A DNA stretch of 28,611 nucleotides from Triparma columacea (taxonomy: Eukaryota; Sar; Bolidophyceae; Parmales; Triparmaceae), in the NCBI GenBank assembly GCA_030267965.1, contig BRYA01000440.1, positions 49,041-77,651 on the forward strand, in the 5' to 3' direction. The notes below the pieces were generated by a model, which worked only from the letters and a program-made list of their open reading frames with translations, did no database searches and was not told where the DNA came from. Both the position numbers and the translations under genes were made by a program. Within the stretch, counting starts at the first letter, position 1. The number at the start of each line of letters is the position of its first letter. Shown in pieces: positions 16,553 through 26,937 of this stretch.

Positions 16553-19500
16553 TCACATTTTTTGACCTCCGTCTGAGAAGACGCTCATGATCTTAACCCT
16601 TGGACCCAGCGGTACGCCGATCCTTGCAAAGTCAAATTCAGTCATTACCCTCAGCGCGTCCATGTCGATTTCGTGCTCCTTGAAGACGCTCGAGTAGCGG
16701 TCGAGCCCCAGGTTTTTAAGGAAAGAGTCCACCTGGGTACTCTTGCCGCTGTTACCGAGGCCCTGGGAGCCCATCCCCCCCCCCATCCCGGGGGGGGGTC
16801 CAGGGATCGACCCGGGAGAAGCGGAATTGGTAAGGGTATGGCTGTCGTCGACGAGCCCAGCAGGAAGGAGGGAGTTCCCTCCACCCCAGAAGTCGCCCCC
16901 GAGGGTGGCGCTCCCTCCACCTCCGCCCAAACTACTTGAGCCGAATCCTCCAGCCCCGAAGATGGAATCTACGCCGCCCGAGGAGGTGCCTGAAGAAGGT
17001 TGGTCCCAAAGGGCCGGGCCGCCGAGTGAGGGCGAGGAGGTTTGAGCGCCTCCCCAGAGATTTCCGAGGGTGGCCCCGCCGAGTGACCCAACGCCGCCAC
17101 CGCCGCCCAAGAGGGATTCCCCCCCGATGTTGGGCGCGGTGAGGTTGGGAGGTGGCGGAAGAGGGCTTTGAGACAAAAATGCTGGCTGCTTGTGCTGTTG
17201 CTGCTGCTGCTGCTGGTGAAGCAATTGCCGCTGCTGCAGTTGTTGCTGCTGCAGTTGCTGCTGTTGTAGCTGCTGCTGCTGCCGCATCTGCTGCTGCTGC
17301 CGTTGGAGTTGAGCATCCCTCTCTCTCTGCAGTTGTAACTGCTGCTGCTGCAACTGCAACTGCTGTTGATGCTGAAGTTGCTGCTTCTGCTGCTTCTGCT
17401 CTCTCTCTTTTTGTTTGTCGGTCTCGGCCTTTAGCTGCTTGAGCCTGTTCATTTCCTCCTCCTGCTGCATCTGAATCTTGTTGAGGGCATTGGCGGCGTC
17501 TTCCGCTGCTTTGGCAGCCTTAGCGGCCGCCTCAACCTGCGCTTTGGCGGCAGCCGCGGCGGACAAATCGGAGTCGCCCGTGGGGTTCCCATCCTTGTCG
17601 TTGTAATGAAGCTGGGCGTTTGGGTAAGAAAGGACGTCGCGGACGAGCCTTTGTGCGGAAGCCACGGATTTCTGCGAGCCGGATATGGTGACCTCGCGCG
17701 GTGTGACAGTCTGGTCGATGTCCACCCTCGCTCCGCTGACATCTTGGATGTGCTTGACCGTCCAACCCCGGCGTCCAATGAGAAGAGCGACAAAGCGGGG
17801 CTCGCAGGTGAGACGGGCGACGCACTCCGCGCCTGCGACGGAGGGGGGAGGGCCGGAGGATTCGCCCAGGGGCGACCCCGACGGAGGAGGAAAGTCCGCG
17901 TTGGTGGGGGGCCTCATGGGCTTGTTGAGGGTCTTCTTTTGCTTGTTGTTGTGACCGTCGTTCATACCCGTTGGAGACTTGAGGACAAGTTCTTCGACCA
18001 TCCTGTAGGCAGAATCGACGGAGTTCTTTTTCCCAGAAATGTACATTATCCTGCTCTCATCGGCCTTCATGGAATCCTGGTCGATCCAAATTTTTGTCGA
18101 AGACTTCTCCATCATCTCTCGGATCCTCATCCCGCCCTTCCCGATGACCCAGCCGACGACAGCGGGGGAGATGTGAGAAACAAGCTCGGTTCTGGTATCC
18201 TTGTGAGAGGTGCTGACGATAGTAAGGAGTTCGCCATCATTTACATAGGGGGTGGAGTGGTGGAGGCTAGGGGAAGGGGCCTGCGTAGAGCCCGACGATC
18301 TGGCATTGTCATCGGAAATTACGGAGCGGGAAGCACCGACAGTGTTGTCTGCCGAGGAGGCTCCCCCAGGGTTAAGCCTGTGGCAAGCGAGAGCGCAGCG
18401 AGCAGCGGAAAGGGCCGTGTTAGTGTGCAGCAGCGAAAGGTTTCGTCGAATCTTTCACATTCTCGTTCATTCTTACCTACGGATGGCCTTCTTGGCGTTC
18501 TTGCGAAGGGCAGCTTTGCCAGGAACGCCTTTCAGGGAGTGCAGGAAGGACTCGATCCCATCGACGTCCTCTGCGACGACGAGGGCCTCCAAGATCTGCT
18601 CCATTTCGTCAACCACGAGGGGCGGTGGCTTAGGTTGGCTGTTTTTCTTCTCCTCGAGCTTCGCTTCGGCTATGCGGAGCTCCGTTTCCTCGAGCTCCTC
18701 CTTGAGACGTTGCTGTTCCTCGGCCATCTGTCGCTCCAGCTCCTCCTTCTCAGCCTTCTCTTTGGCCAGGGCCTCCTTTTTGTTGCTCTTCTTCTGCGAC
18801 AAGCGAAGCAAGTAATAGGAGTGTGTGCATTGATTTCATGGGTTAGAACATTGTATTTGCTGCGAATCAAACAAACAGTATCACTGTGGCTACTTTGGTT
18901 TTTGCTCCTTCTCACCTTCTTCTTTTTGGATTTCTTGTTCTTCTCCTCTTCTTCCCTGTCAAGCTCGGCGAGGAGGGCGGCCTCAGCTGCTTTGGCCTCC
19001 TCCTCCGTTCGGGAACCCACGGAGGCCAAATTAGGGGCCTGGGAGCTGCTGTTGCTGGAAGCCGATGCATTCGAGTTGGTGCGGAAGGGGTACTGGGGGA
19101 TGCGGTTTGACGAGCTCGAGTTCGCAGCGGCGGCCGCGGCCTGCAGGACAGCGCCAACGTCTCCGGCCAGAGCAAGCTCCGATTCAGGGGTAAGGGAGTC
19201 GAAGGCCGCGTCGAGGGACTCTCCGGGGAGGCCAGCAGCCCTGGCCAGAGCGGCGGCAGCAGCGACTCTGGAGTCATGGGCGCCACCCTTGCCGTCCGTG
19301 ATGGACCTCTTGCCCCCGCCCCCGCCAGGCTGGGTGGTCAGAGCAGCACCGGACTGCTTAAACGCCTTGTAAATAGATTTCAAACGCAGGTGGACCAACT
19401 GAGACGAGCGAAGAAGAAGTGCGGAGAGAGAAGCGAGTGCGGCACAAGGATTTGTGTGTCAGATTAAATAGAGGCCCCGCTTAGTCGTCGTCGTTCCATC

Positions 19501-20116
19501 CTCACCTGCTCCACCCTCTTGGAGGGGCGGTGGCCACAGCGGACGCAAGGGTCTTTCGTACCAGAGGCCAGGCAAACGAGGCAGTAGCTCATCTTACAAG
19601 TGTCGCACTCGACGGCAAACTTGGCGTCCCTCGCACACAGAACGATGCCACAGCGACCACATGCGGTCGCACAGTCCTCACATAAACCGCAACCGCAAAA
19701 TTTACAAGACATTAATGTTGAGCAGTTGCCACAAACGACCTCGGAGCAATCCTCGCACTGGTCCATTTCGTCACATTGACGACAGTAAAACGCGTCGCAC
19801 CGATCACAGACCCTGATCTCGTGATTTGCCTGGAACTCGTGGCACCAGTGGCAAGCATTACAAATCCACGACCTGCAGTCGTCACAAGAAACCTGAACCC
19901 CATTCTTTGAGGTACCATTAGAACAGTGAAGACAGTCTCCGAGAACGTCCTCTGACGAGTTCAGAGGAAGGTCACGGGCTTTTGCACAGTGAGACGTCAC
20001 AAGGGCATTGGAGCTTGAAGCTGGGAATACTTGGGGGTTAGGATTTAGGGGGCGGGGAGGGGGCATTGCTACGGGGCGACCTCATTCTCACCTCGATCCT
20101 CATTGGAAGACGACAT
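16553..20116 (-). CDS. KH-KH-SAM RNA-binding protein with N-terminal Cys-rich zinc region (Bicaudal-C-like architecture)
   Basis: Exons: 20116-20092, 20020-19506, 19398-18916, 18793-18477 and 18377-16553. All joins keep phase, giving 1054 residues. Residues about 38-167 hold many C-x2-C pairs (SCDDCRSWICNACHWC, CDRCDAFYCRQC), probably stacked zinc-binding units. Residues about 310-420 are charged coiled coil (Lys/Glu). KH1 (about 510-585) has the GxxG loop IGKGG; KH2 (about 630-697) has IGRRG. A coiled, polyQ-rich stretch covers about 725-860 and a Gly/Ser-rich part follows. A SAM domain (VDSFLKNLGLDRYSSVF, FARIGVPLGPRVKI) ends the protein. KH domains bind RNA or single-stranded DNA, and SAM domains self-associate. 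KH-KH-SAM order recalls Bicaudal-C translational regulators. Homology to that family, as opposed to convergence, is not shown. Confidence 0.8.
17190..17400 (-). repeat. CAG/CTG-type polyQ repeat within the KH-SAM gene
   Basis: Interrupted CTG/TTG triplets on the plus strand encode Gln runs separated by Leu, Arg and His on the minus strand. Such tracts are length-variable and often mark condensate-forming RNA-binding proteins. The interruptions suggest relative stability. Confidence 0.85.
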
Positions 20117-21506
20117 CTATTAAATTCAGTTAGGGGGGGGGGATTAAAAGAAACCTGCATACAGACAAGCGGGAAGAGACGGTGAATTTGGACACCAGGG
20201 AGGGTGGGGGTTAGGAGAGGGGGGAAGGGGGGGAAGAGGGGGGAGGAAGAGAGGGGGAAGAGACGGAGTGAGTGACTTTTGCCCAAATTTAGGCCTCTTG
20301 ATCCGAAAATAAAAGAATTTGAGACGACACAGGACCCCCACGAAGCACAAGAACGATCCAATAACATCTGACGCCTCAGTGATCAACTAGAAATCCCAAA
20401 AGTTGGGCGAGAACCAACCCTGACCCGAGGCCAATCGGAGGGGGAAAAATAGTGGAATTTACAGGTGGCGATGGTGGATGGCGGGGGGAGGATATCTGCA
20501 GTTGTAAGGAGGAGGGGTGGGGGGTGGGGACTTACGTAAGGTGTTGGGTGGGGGTGGGAGTATGGGTTTGTGGTCGAAAGGTGGAAATCCGTGGAAATCC
20601 CTCTTTCTTGGGTGGTTTTAAGGTGAAAAGGAGCTTGGTGGCGTCGTTCTAATTGGGAAAATTATGAGAGTTGTTTTGTAGTTTGATTAGCAAACGAATT
20701 GCGTTTAGGTTGGGTACGTCTAACGATTCATTTGAAAGTGAAAACCACTGAAATTCGTGGATTTTTCGTGGATTGAATAGATGAAGCGCGGTTGGAAACG
20801 AGACATGAATCGTACATTGAACGCAGAGCGCTTAGGGCGCGCACAAAAGTGATTTTTGGGTCACTGTGTTTCGTTGTCGTTGCATCATGTCCCTTTTGGT
20901 TGCAAATCCTCAACGAAAGCAAGAACCAAAAATGACACAAGCGTTGGGAGCGGAGGGGGTGCACGAACCTTGTCATGCCAACATGAACCCCCCAACGCCC
21001 CCTTTTTCCATCACGCCCCTCCCTTCGTCACACATCACAATTTTGAAGAGCTCTCCAACATGTCTCATCACCCAATTTCCTCATCAAGAAAAAGCCAAAA
21101 TCGACAGTGAGTCCTTCACCTCCAAACTCCAACAAACGTGCGAAACACCCCGTCCCCCTTCAGCGATGTGCCACCTGTCTCTTTTTAAGACCTCTCGAAC
21201 GAACGAAATGCGATATATGTGCCACCCAGCCGGGAACAACCCCACCTTTGACCCGATCTCGAGATCCAGATTTGGTGAAATACAGGCGTTCTTTGACTCT
21301 GATCCCTTTCACAACCATAATTACGGGCCAATCTACACCCATTGTACCCTCAAAATGAATGAGGTACCACGAAACGACGACTTGACTGAAATATGAAGCA
21401 TCCCACTGTCACCCTCCATGTGCCTCGAACACCTCTGCTTTATACTCCCCAAACCCCCATCCTAACGCACAAATCCCGCTCCCCTCCCATCACCTCAGAT
21501 AAAAGT
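20117..21506. other. Long divergent intergenic region, KH-SAM gene to RPS5
   Basis: 1390 bp between divergent start codons, the longest gene-free stretch here. It contains a polypurine run (about 20197-20275), two GTGGAAATCC units (about 20581-20600), and two overlapping plus-strand open frames between about 20887 and 21396. One of those has a Cys4 pattern (CATC, then CDIC) at 21164-21232 but no in-frame ATG. An acceptor-like CACCTCAG ends 8 nt before the RPS5 ATG, so a 5' UTR intron of RPS5 is possible. No gene is called with confidence. Confidence 0.5.
20197..20275. repeat. Polypurine/polypyrimidine tract upstream of the KH-SAM gene
   Basis: About 79 bp of the plus strand is almost entirely G and A, dominated by GGGGGGAAGG-like units. 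On the minus strand it is a C/T tract about 80-160 nt before the KH-SAM start codon, so it would lie in its promoter or 5' UTR. Triplex potential is inference. Confidence 0.7.
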
Positions 21507-22151
21507 ATGACCGACGTTGACCCTATTCTTGACGATGAGCCCGTTGTGGAGGAGACCTTCGAGACTGAGCAGTCTGCCACTGAGGTCAAGCTCTTTGGAA
21601 AGTGGACCTTCGAGGACATCGAGGTCTCCGACATTGCCCTTGAGGATTACATTGCCTGCAAGGGACGCCACGCCACCTTCGCCCCCCACACTGCTGGACG
21701 TTACCAGAAGAAGCGTTTCCGCAAGGCCTCCTGCCCTGTTGTTGAGCGTCTTGTCTGCTCCCTCATGAAGAATGGACGCAACAACGGAAAGAAGCTCATG
21801 GCCAACAGGATCGTTCGCAACACCCTTGAGATCATCCACCTCCTCACCGACCAGAACCCCATCCAGGTCCTTGTTGATGCCATCATCAACTCTGGACCCC
21901 GCGAGGATTCCACCCGCGTCGGTGGAGCCGGAGTCGTCCGCCGTCAGGCCGTAGACATGAGTCCCTTCCGTCGCGTCAACTACGCTCTTTACCTCATCTC
22001 CACCGGAGCTCGCGAGGCCAGTTTCCGCAACCTCAAGACGGTTAGCGAGTGTCTTGCTGACGAGATCGTCAACGCCGCCCGTGGATCCTCCAACTCTTAC
22101 GCCATCAAGAAGAAGGACGAGATTGAGAGGGTGGCGAAGTCCAACCGTTAA
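21507..22151 (+). CDS. RPS5: 40S ribosomal protein S5 (uS7)
   Basis: 214 residues, the normal size for eukaryotic uS7. The protein binds the 3' major (head) domain of 18S rRNA and lies near the E site of the small subunit. The ATG at 21507 was chosen because family similarity begins soon after it ([16 protein letters not shown]) and an acceptor-like CACCTCAG precedes it; upstream in-frame codons look non-coding. Signature segments seen are [28 protein letters not shown] [46 protein letters not shown] and the C-terminal [15 protein letters not shown]. Codon use is strongly biased to C-ending and GGA/CGC codons, unlike most neighbours, as expected for high expression. The stop is only 69 bp from the stop of the convergent AroDE gene. 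Confidence 0.97.
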   Translation: MTDVDPILDDEPVVEETFETEQSATEVKLFGKWTFEDIEVSDIALEDYIACKGRHATFAPHTAGRYQKKRFRKASCPVVERLVCSLMKNGRNNGKKLMANRIVRNTLEIIHLLTDQNPIQVLVDAIINSGPREDSTRVGGAGVVRRQAVDMSPFRRVNYALYLISTGAREASFRNLKTVSECLADEIVNAARGSSNSYAIKKKDEIERVAKSNR

Positions 22152-22173
22152 TGAGTTCGTTGAAAGCCTATTG

Positions 22174-22179
22174 AATAAA
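22174..22179 (+). terminator. Polyadenylation signal AATAAA of RPS5
   Basis: AATAAA lies 22 nt after the RPS5 stop, followed by A- and T-rich sequence. The position is right for a short 3' UTR before the convergent gene end at 22221. Confidence 0.55.
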
Positions 22180-22220
22180 AAAATTATTTTGCCTTTTTTA
22201 CAATCTCGGTCAAATTAATA

Positions 22221-24813
22221 CTACTCGTCGCACTTCCTCATCACCAATTCCTGCATCACGCCGAAGGGCGCCATCCTCTTAAACCAGAGCTGGTGCTGCT
22301 CCACTCCCTGGACGTAGAACATCTCGCTACCTCTTATCACCTCGCACCCTGCCTCCATGCCCTGGAGGATCATCTTTGTGTTCTTGGGCTTGTAGTTGGC
22401 GTCGAACATGATGAGGTTCTCGTGCAGGAGCGAACTAGGCACAGTGAACTCCGCAGCAGCGGGGAGGCTGCTGTACACGATCCTGACCTTCTTATCAATG
22501 CCCCCTAGATCTCCCTCTATCACCTCTCCTCCAAAGCTCTCTCTCAGCAAGTGAGCCTTCTCCGGCGTCCTGTTGTAGTAAAGTATCTTGAATCCAAGCT
22601 TCTTCGCGGCAAACGCGGCGGCCCTCGCTGCCCCCCCTGCTCCGACCACGAGGAAGTACTGAGATTGAGGGGAAGGGGGTGAGAGCTAGGTGAGTTCTTG
22701 TGAAGAGGGTCTCTGTTATGCGTTTCAACTTCGAGAAGGATGAAATAGATGCTTGCGGCTTGCTTCACTCCCCCCCAACCCCCCCAACCCCCCCAACCCC
22801 CCCACCCTCCCCTCCCCCCCCTTCCCCCCCTCCCGCACTCACCTCTCCCCCCACTGACCCCCCTTCCGCCAGCCTCCTCTTAATAGGATCATATATACCT
22901 ACCCAATCCGTGTTATACCCGACTAACTTCCTACCCCCTTCTCTGTCGTACTCTGCCACCACCGTGTTGACCGCCCCGATCTCCCTCGCCTCATCCTTGA
23001 CCTCGTCAAGGTACTTCATGATTTCCTCCTTGTACGGGATTGTCACGCTGCTCCCACCGAACCCCACCCCTTTCCAGTCCTCCCCCTCAACAAAGTCCTC
23101 AATCTTCCCCACATCAGCCTTTTCGTAGTCGTGCGGCAGCCCCACGGTCCTCATGGCCAAACCGTGGAGGGCAGGGGATAGAGTATAGGGAATGTTCCTT
23201 CCCAAGATCCAGTACGTCTTCTTCCCAACCAGCCCCCCCTCGACCCTCCTCTCCATGATCTCCTCGGCTGATAGCTGCCCAGGGGCCGCAACGAACGGGA
23301 GGGCCCCGTGGGTAACGGGGGTGAATGTGGGATTAAGAACCCTGCTCTCCTGCCCCACGACTCCGAGTGCCATGGCGATCGTAGGCTTCCCTCCCGCCCC
23401 CTCCCGAGCGCACCTGAGGGCCTGTTTCACGTCCCCCCCCTCCTCGACGCTGAGGATCAACTTCACCCCGTCAGCTTCCCCCTCGAGCTGGCAAATTTCC
23501 CCCCATCGCCTTGCTTCGTCGTCCCCTATGATCTCCTTCGGAACGTGGTGGCTCCCAAGGAGCAAGGTCTTGCCCTGGTACTTCTCCTTAGCGTCCTCGA
23601 CGAGCCCCCCCCAAGCTTCCCTGCCCCACGCGGCCTCGACGTCCAGGACCTCCATCCCCCCCCTTAGGCCAAGGTGGAGAAGCTCCATCATCCTGCCGAT
23701 CGACTCGGGATCGTCAGGGTAAGTTCCAGCCTGGTTGCAGGTCCTCACGGTGTAAACAAGGGGCATGGCGTCAGTGATGACCCAACCAACCCCCTTCGAT
23801 TGCAACCCGGGTGCCCTCCTCGAGTGTCTCCTGTGACGGCGAGATTTGCGTGTTAAAAAGTGCCCCCCTAACCCTCCCCCCCCACCTTCAACGTGGATCG
23901 CTTTGCTTGTCGCCCCACTTCGCTCACCGTCCCGCCGCCCACTTCTCACCTGCTCATCAACCTCAGGTCCTGCGCACTCCGCAAGAGGCTGAACTTATCC
24001 TGATCCTTCAAGAGATCAACCCTGAACTCGAGTGCATCACTGTCCTCGCAAATCCTGGGCAAGTACTCTTTCAAATCGCCAATTTGGGGAGCTGTCAACG
24101 AACAAAAGAACGTATTGTCGCCAAACGCGAGCCCCGCATCCACCTCGATCCTCGTGGCGTGAGATATCAACCTTTGCAGGAGCCAAGCGCTGTGATGAGC
24201 GAAGCGAATCGCGAAAAGGGTTAAGGAGTTTTGGGACGCAAAGTTCACCACAGGGATTAAAGAGGGGGTACGTCTTGAAGGATCATATCATATCCTATAG
24301 CAAGCCTTCTTTGGTTGTCGCTTCGTTCCTCCCTCCGCCTCACCTGTCCTCAGACACCTCCCCCCGCAACTCGCCCTCAAAGAAACCCAGCTCGTACTTC
24401 GTCCCCTCGACAGCACCAATATCCTCCCTTTCGCCAACCAAAATCCCCCCGTGCTCCCCCCTCACATTCACGTACACCGTCAAATCATTCTCACCCCACT
24501 CCTCCTGCCCTTGCACCCCCACCCTCCCCAGTATTCCAGCTTTCTCATTGAGATTTTGGACTAGCGGCACAAGATCGGGAGCAGCCGCGACAAGAACGAT
24601 TTCCTGCTCGCCTACAGACGCGCCAAACATCCCAGTCGAAGATCCTAGCCCTCCCCTGACAGGGGAAACCCGACACTGCTCTTGCCATGCCTCCTCTTGA
24701 CTGCCCCTTCCCGAGGAATTCACTCCAATCCCAGTGGTTGAAAATGGCGCGAATCCATCACACAGCATATGCGACCCAAGGGTAAATATGATAAACTGCA
24801 ACAGTAGCAGCAT
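22221..24813 (-). CDS. aroDE: Plastid 3-dehydroquinate dehydratase / shikimate dehydrogenase, bifunctional
   Basis: Catalyses two successive shikimate-pathway steps, dehydroquinate to dehydroshikimate to shikimate (NADPH), toward aromatic amino acids. Exons: 24813-24344, 24189-23950, 23830-22843 and 22658-22221. All joins keep phase, giving 711 residues. The start is the first true ATG. MLLLLQFIIFTLG is a signal peptide followed by CDGFAPFST, the Phe-Ala-Pro plastid motif of stramenopiles. The type I dehydratase part has ALEFRVDLLKD, YTVRT, GSHHVPKE (active-site His) and ADGVKLILS (Schiff-base Lys). The dehydrogenase part has SPALHG, SSVTIPYK (catalytic Lys), GAVNTVV, GYNTDW (catalytic Asp) and the nucleotide fold VVGAGGAARAAAF. 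The order AroD-AroE is as in plants and algae. About 140 residues before the dehydratase domain are unassigned. Confidence 0.93.
22768..22806 (-). repeat. G-quadruplex-prone (GGGGGGGTT)n array in AroDE intron 3
   Basis: The minus (sense) strand carries four runs of seven G separated by TT, and more G runs lie upstream within the first 75 nt of the 184-nt intron (22659-22842). The regular 9-nt period and run lengths fit a very stable G-quadruplex in the pre-mRNA or the non-template DNA strand. Confidence 0.85.
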
Positions 24814-24846
24814 GAGATCAAATGAGGGATGGATGGATAGCAAAAG

Positions 24847-26937
24847 ATGGGGGCACGAAAAAAATCCAATAAAGAACGGAATGCGGCAAGGAATGCCCGC
24901 AAGAAGCTCCAGAAGGCTACGAAGGAGGAAAATGTCGCTCCAATTGAGCAGACATCAGCTCCAGAAGTGGATATAGTTTACGAGGTTGAGGACGTTAAGG
25001 CTGAGGGTGAGTTTTGGGGGAATCTTTGCGGATTTTGGGTTGATATTCACATCATTCCCTGGTATATACGCCAGAAGGTGCCGATACTCCCCCTTCCGCC
25101 CGGAATCTGCTTCGGAACCACAATTACTGAAGCGGGGAGTTTTTGGTGCGGAGGGGTTTGTCCTGCTTTTGTTTGCTATTTTAGACATTCGCTCGTTGGG
25201 GTTGACGCTACAGTGCTCCGTCCGTACATATCTAACTCATTGTTCCCCACAATTCCTATCAGGGTTTGAGGAAATTATGGAAAAGTTCAAGATGCAGAGT
25301 GCCAACAAGCCAAGCAGTGACAAGGAAGAGGGGGAGACAGGAACGACGGTGAAGGAGGAAGAGGAAGACACACAGGGTGCGATGGACGCCCCTCTTTCCA
25401 TCAGGAAGTCGAAGATGGTCAATAGAATGACTGTGGCTGAGCTGAAGCAGGTGAGGATTAAGGACGCAAGACACGACAGCGATTAGAGGGGGCGGGCTCT
25501 TGAATAGCGCACAACGCTCTCATCTTATCTCATCTCATCTCATCTCATCTCATCTTATCTCATCTTATGTTATCACTCACCACTTCCATCGGTCTTCGCT
25601 TCGCTCTTCCTTTCACGACTTTTCTCGTCTCATCACAGCTCGTTGCCAACCCGGAGGTTGTGGAGTCCCACGACGTGACTGCTCCCGAGCCCGAATTTCT
25701 GGTCTTTCTCAAGAGCATCAGGAACACCGTCCCTGTCCCCGCCCACTGGGCCCAGAAGCGCAAGTACCTACAGGGAAAGAGGGGCATCGAGAAGGCCCCT
25801 TTTGCGCTCCCCAAATACATCGAAGATACAGGGATCGCTGAGATCAGAGGCGCCACGGCTGAGGAGGAGGAGAAGGCGAGTGCAAAGCAGAAGGGGAGGG
25901 CTAGGGTTGCCCCCAAGATGGGCAAAATCGACATTGACTACAAGACCCTTCATGATGCCTTTTTCAAATACCAGACGAAGCCCGACAACATGACAAGGTG
26001 AGCGATGATAAGAGCCGAGCAAATAGTGTTTGATCCTATTGATGTTGTCACTAACTTCTCCCGCCCCCCTCCCACTCGCATCCCACCAACCACCTCCAGG
26101 TTCGGGGAACTCTATTACGAAGGCAAAGAGTTTGAGCAGGACGTCACGAAGTACAGGCCCGGCCACCTCTCAGACGAGCTCAAGGAAGCCCTTGGGATGC
26201 CCGAGGGCGCGCCCCCACCGTGGCTTGCGAACATGCAGAAGTACGGCCCACCAGTTTCTTACCCAAACTTGAAGATCCCAGGTCTCAACGCGCCTCTGCC
26301 GCCTGGAGCGTCCTTCGGGAATCACGCTGGAGGATGGGGGAGGCCCCCGGTCGATCAGTTCGGGAGGCCACTTTATGGGGACGTCTTTGGGCAGAGCGAA
26401 ACGTCCAAGGTCGAGGCGAAATTCGTTTACGCCGGGGACGGGACTATCATCCCTAAGAAGCACTGGGGGGGACGCCCCGAACCCGGGGACGATGACTACG
26501 AGTCATCGAGCAGCGAGAGCGAAAGCGAAGACGAGGACAGCGACGACGAAGAGGGCAGTGACGCCGAGGAGCTCCTTGAGGAGGGGGAGAAAAAATCGGG
26601 AATGGAATCGGTTGCGTCCACCGCCTCGGGATTCGCCTCCATGGCTAGCAACGTGCAGGTCAGGAAGAAGGAGGATGGAGGCGACGAGACACCACAGCTC
26701 TACACAGTGCTCAAGGAGAAGGAGAGGAAGGCGGGGTCCGGCGAAGTCTTCGGATCCGCCCATACTTACGTCCTCGGCGAAGGTGGGGACGGGGAAGTCG
26801 CTGCTGCTGCAGAAGCAGGGGGCGCCGAGAGCGTCATCAGCAAGGCGGCGGGCAAGAAGAAGAGCAAAAGAAAAAGGGGAGATGACAGCGACGACGATAG
26901 TGACGATGAGGATGCCTCCAAGCGTTTCAAATTTTAA
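24847..26937 (+). CDS. SF3B2: Splicing factor 3B subunit 2 (SAP145/Cus1)
   Basis: Core protein of the SF3b part of the U2 snRNP; in known systems it helps anchor U2 at the intron branch site. Exons: 24847-25006, 25263-25450, 25639-25997 and 26100-26937. All joins keep phase, giving 514 residues, shorter than the animal protein because the N-terminal extension is reduced. Seen in order: a basic start (MGARKKSNKERN), EEIMEKFK, MTVAELKQ, the DUF382 core (VVESHDVTA, VPVPAHWAQKRKYLQGKRG, PKMGKIDIDYKTLHDAFF), the PSP proline-rich domain (LYYEGKEFEQD, GHLSDELKEALGMPEG, GPPVSYPNLKIPGLNAPLP), FGNHAGGWGRPPVD and GRPLYGDVFG, an acidic Ser/Glu/Asp stretch, ETPQLYTVLKEKE, and a Lys-rich end with FKF. The start codon is 33 bp from that of the divergent AroDE gene. 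Confidence 0.95.
25518..25568 (+). repeat. CATCT/TCTCA pentanucleotide microsatellite in SF3B2 intron 2
   Basis: About ten pentamer units, mostly CATCT with CATCT to CATCTTAT variants, lie in the 188-nt intron 25451-25638. They sit upstream of the TTCGCTTCGCTC tract and the CATCACAG acceptor. Confidence 0.85.

Noticed and set aside
17606..19372. A 588-codon plus-strand open frame antisense to the KH-SAM gene
   Set aside because: It runs across exons and introns of the well-supported minus-strand gene, has no recognisable domain and reflects the high GC content of the opposite strand.
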